Shown: positions 62,179 to 64,000 of the stretch, in pieces | How the letters are laid out: every line of letters starts with the position of its first letter | How positions within the stretch are numbered: the first letter of the stretch is position 1 | NCBI GenBank assembly: GCA_020746105.1 | Contig: CM036621.1 | Location: 53,478,264 to 53,542,263 of the forward strand | DNA length: 64,000 bases | Reading direction: 5' to 3' | Source: Trogon surrucura | Lineage: Eukaryota; Chordata; Aves; Trogoniformes; Trogonidae | Notes under the pieces: generated by a model | What the model saw: the letters and a program-made list of their open reading frames with translations, nothing else | Told to the model about the DNA's origin: nothing | Databases searched by the model: none | Program-made: the position numbers and the translations under genes

Positions 62179-63193
62179 CCCTGACTTTAATTTAAACCAG
62201 CTGATGAGCCTCTCCCCCTTTCCCCATGCTCCCCACATGCTTCCCCACCTTTCTAAAGGGTGGTCGAGTACGAATGACATCTTACATACAGCAGAACTGT
62301 ACTGTGAAAATCAAACAGACAAATGCAGAAAATTTAGTGAGTGCCTTTTGTGGATTGAACTGATACGAATAAACTGTGGCACATACTCCAGAATGACAAA
62401 GAGTTTTCAGTAAATTGCCTCTGTTTGGAGGCATGGATAGAGTCCTTTGTAGCAGTGAAAAGTGAAAAGAAATTCTCCTGTTTATAAAAATTTGCATCTT
62501 GCTACATAAAGCAAGAGCATAGCTGGGTTTTGATGGGTGCCATGGCAACAGTATTACTAGAGTATAGCATAGGAGCATTTTTGGAGAGAGGGAACAGGAT
62601 GAAAAAAAAAAGCTCACTGATGATCTGTAGAGAGGAGGACTTTTGCTACAGACCCAAAGGCAGGTTGTTGTTCTTGTTTCTAGGTGCCTATTTACAGGTG
62701 TCACCACATTCATACTTTCATTTTATATTGCAGTCATGCAGAAATGATGAAAAATAAACCAAAAAACCTGCTACAGCAAGGACAGATCTTAGTCATAGTT
62801 CAGAGTTCCATTATATTTGCATCACTTAAGAGAAGAACAATGCAGAACTACTAAAACCACCACAGTTACTAGCAAAAGATTACATGTTCAGTAAACCTAT
62901 GCTTGAGTCCCGTAATTGGTTTTAAGGTATGTAGAGAACAGCTGATAACCGTGGCTCTGCTTTTGTTCAGAAATAACTGATTTCAGCACATTTCACCTAG
63001 AAGTGAATGCTCCACCTCTTCTGCGTTGACAAAACACCTGCAATTCTTTTAAATTCAGATGTTCTAGTGTCGGTAAAGAGTTATTTAGCTGGAACCTCAT
63101 TCATACAAGCTTATGTGCTCTGAGACTTGTGCACGAAGAGAATAGCTTAACATTAACAAATGACAATACAAAATAATACCTGCTGCAATGGCC

Positions 63194-63209
63194 GGGGGGG
63201 GGGGGGGGG
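63194..63209 (+). repeat. G16 homopolymer
   Basis: Sixteen consecutive G bases are flanked by GGCC and AAAG. The run could fold as a G-quadruplex; its exact length is unreliable in most sequencing chemistries. Confidence 0.9.
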
Positions 63210-64000
63210 AAAGAAATCATTAAAGGGAGGTCATAGTATTTTCTTCTATTTAGCAATTGACAAGAGCCACATCATCAGGTCTCTGTGTTCAAAGCATTAT
63301 TCAACCTCTTGCCTATGCAGAAACAGTTGCACTGTCTGAGAAACAGACTGCCATTCTCTAATTCTAAGCTTCAGTTTATTTAGATTCTGAGTTCTTAACA
63401 AAAATCCAACTCTTGCAATGTATTTTCAGTCCTTCTTTCCCAGTCACTTTCGAACATCACAATTTGAGAGCGAGGTGGAAGTTTTGGAGAGAGTTCCTGG
63501 ATGTTTCTTGTGAGTGAGTGACTGAACTATTTCATAATCTGAGAAGTCTGGAGTTAGCACTCAAACCTGGTTTTAGACATGGCCAAATCCAAGCAGGGAG
63601 AGAATTGCAGGTCATCAGGATCGGCAAATTCAGCTGCTTATGGAAACAATTTGTTTTTCCACTCACTGTTCTCATTCTGCATTACTTCACAAACTTTGTT
63701 TCATCTTTGCTCATATGGTACTAGTTTATTTTCTGTTCACGCAAGAGCCTTCTTGACCCTTGCAGCCCACATCTTCTGCCTTCCTGTTTCTTGCTCTCAT
63801 TTTAGATCTGTTCACACATCCTGCAATGCTTAACATCATCCTTGGGCCAGTGAAGTTTACTGTCTAACTTTGTTTGTAAATCCTTCTCAACAATGTTTTC
63901 TTATCGATTGTGTGATACATGACAATGATCTGAGTTTGTCACCCTTCAGATGACCTGGAGAAGCCAAAGGATGCACGGTATATGCATGATTCACAAGGAC

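Larger units (their letters stand above)
61450..64000. other. Intergenic region to the right edge
   Basis: No gene is recognised. The segment contains a 17-bp tandem duplication at 62145 and a G16 run at 63194. ORFs such as 62282-62713 (- strand) and 63579-63833 show no domain and no splice support. Confidence 0.6.

Noticed and set aside
55954..64000. FASTKD2 or MDH1B exons expected beyond CPO from human gene order
   Set aside because: No ORF on either strand resembled these proteins, so they probably lie past the right edge.

Overview
The window is vertebrate nuclear DNA and almost certainly from a bird. It has GT-AG introns, long stretches without genes, and several copies of CR1, the LINE family that dominates avian genomes. 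Two protein-coding genes can be supported, and they point tail to tail. At the left edge is the last coding exon of a Krüppel-like factor, best called KLF7, on the + strand. In the middle is a complete nine-exon carboxypeptidase O gene (CPO) on the - strand. KLF7 and CPO are also convergent neighbours in the human genome (2q33.3, from memory), so gene order supports both names.

Layout. 1-438 is the end of KLF7 intron 3. 439-490 encodes the end of the third zinc finger and the stop. 491 to about 8685 is read as a very long KLF7 3' UTR ending at an AATAAA at 8657; it contains two old CR1 fragments in opposite orientations plus GA and TA repeats. About 8.7-39.7 kb is intergenic, with one CR1 copy (29487-29851), simple repeats, a GC-rich island near 12.8-13.1 kb and an exon-like block at 14476-14633. 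CPO occupies about 39.73-54.80 kb on the - strand: poly(A) signal at 39754, coding exons between 39861 and 54740, and a TATA-like promoter at 54824. Intron 2 holds a relatively intact CR1 copy whose reverse-transcriptase tail is still open, and an exact 70-bp tandem duplication lies beside its 5' junction. From 54.8 kb to the end I see no gene, only two short CR1 3' ends and simple repeats.

The nine CPO exons join in frame into a 386-residue enzyme. It has a signal peptide, a very short pro-segment, all zinc ligands and catalytic residues of the M14A carboxypeptidases, the Arg in the S1' pocket that marks CPO (preference for C-terminal acidic residues), and a hydrophobic C-terminus fitting GPI anchoring. 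KLF7 is a nuclear transcription factor; nothing suggests that the two genes work together functionally.

I found no CRISPR array, operon, RNA gene or intact virus. The most notable observations are the CPO gene itself (with one lost half-cystine), the CR1/70-bp duplication locus in its intron 2, and two exon-like blocks that match no family I know.
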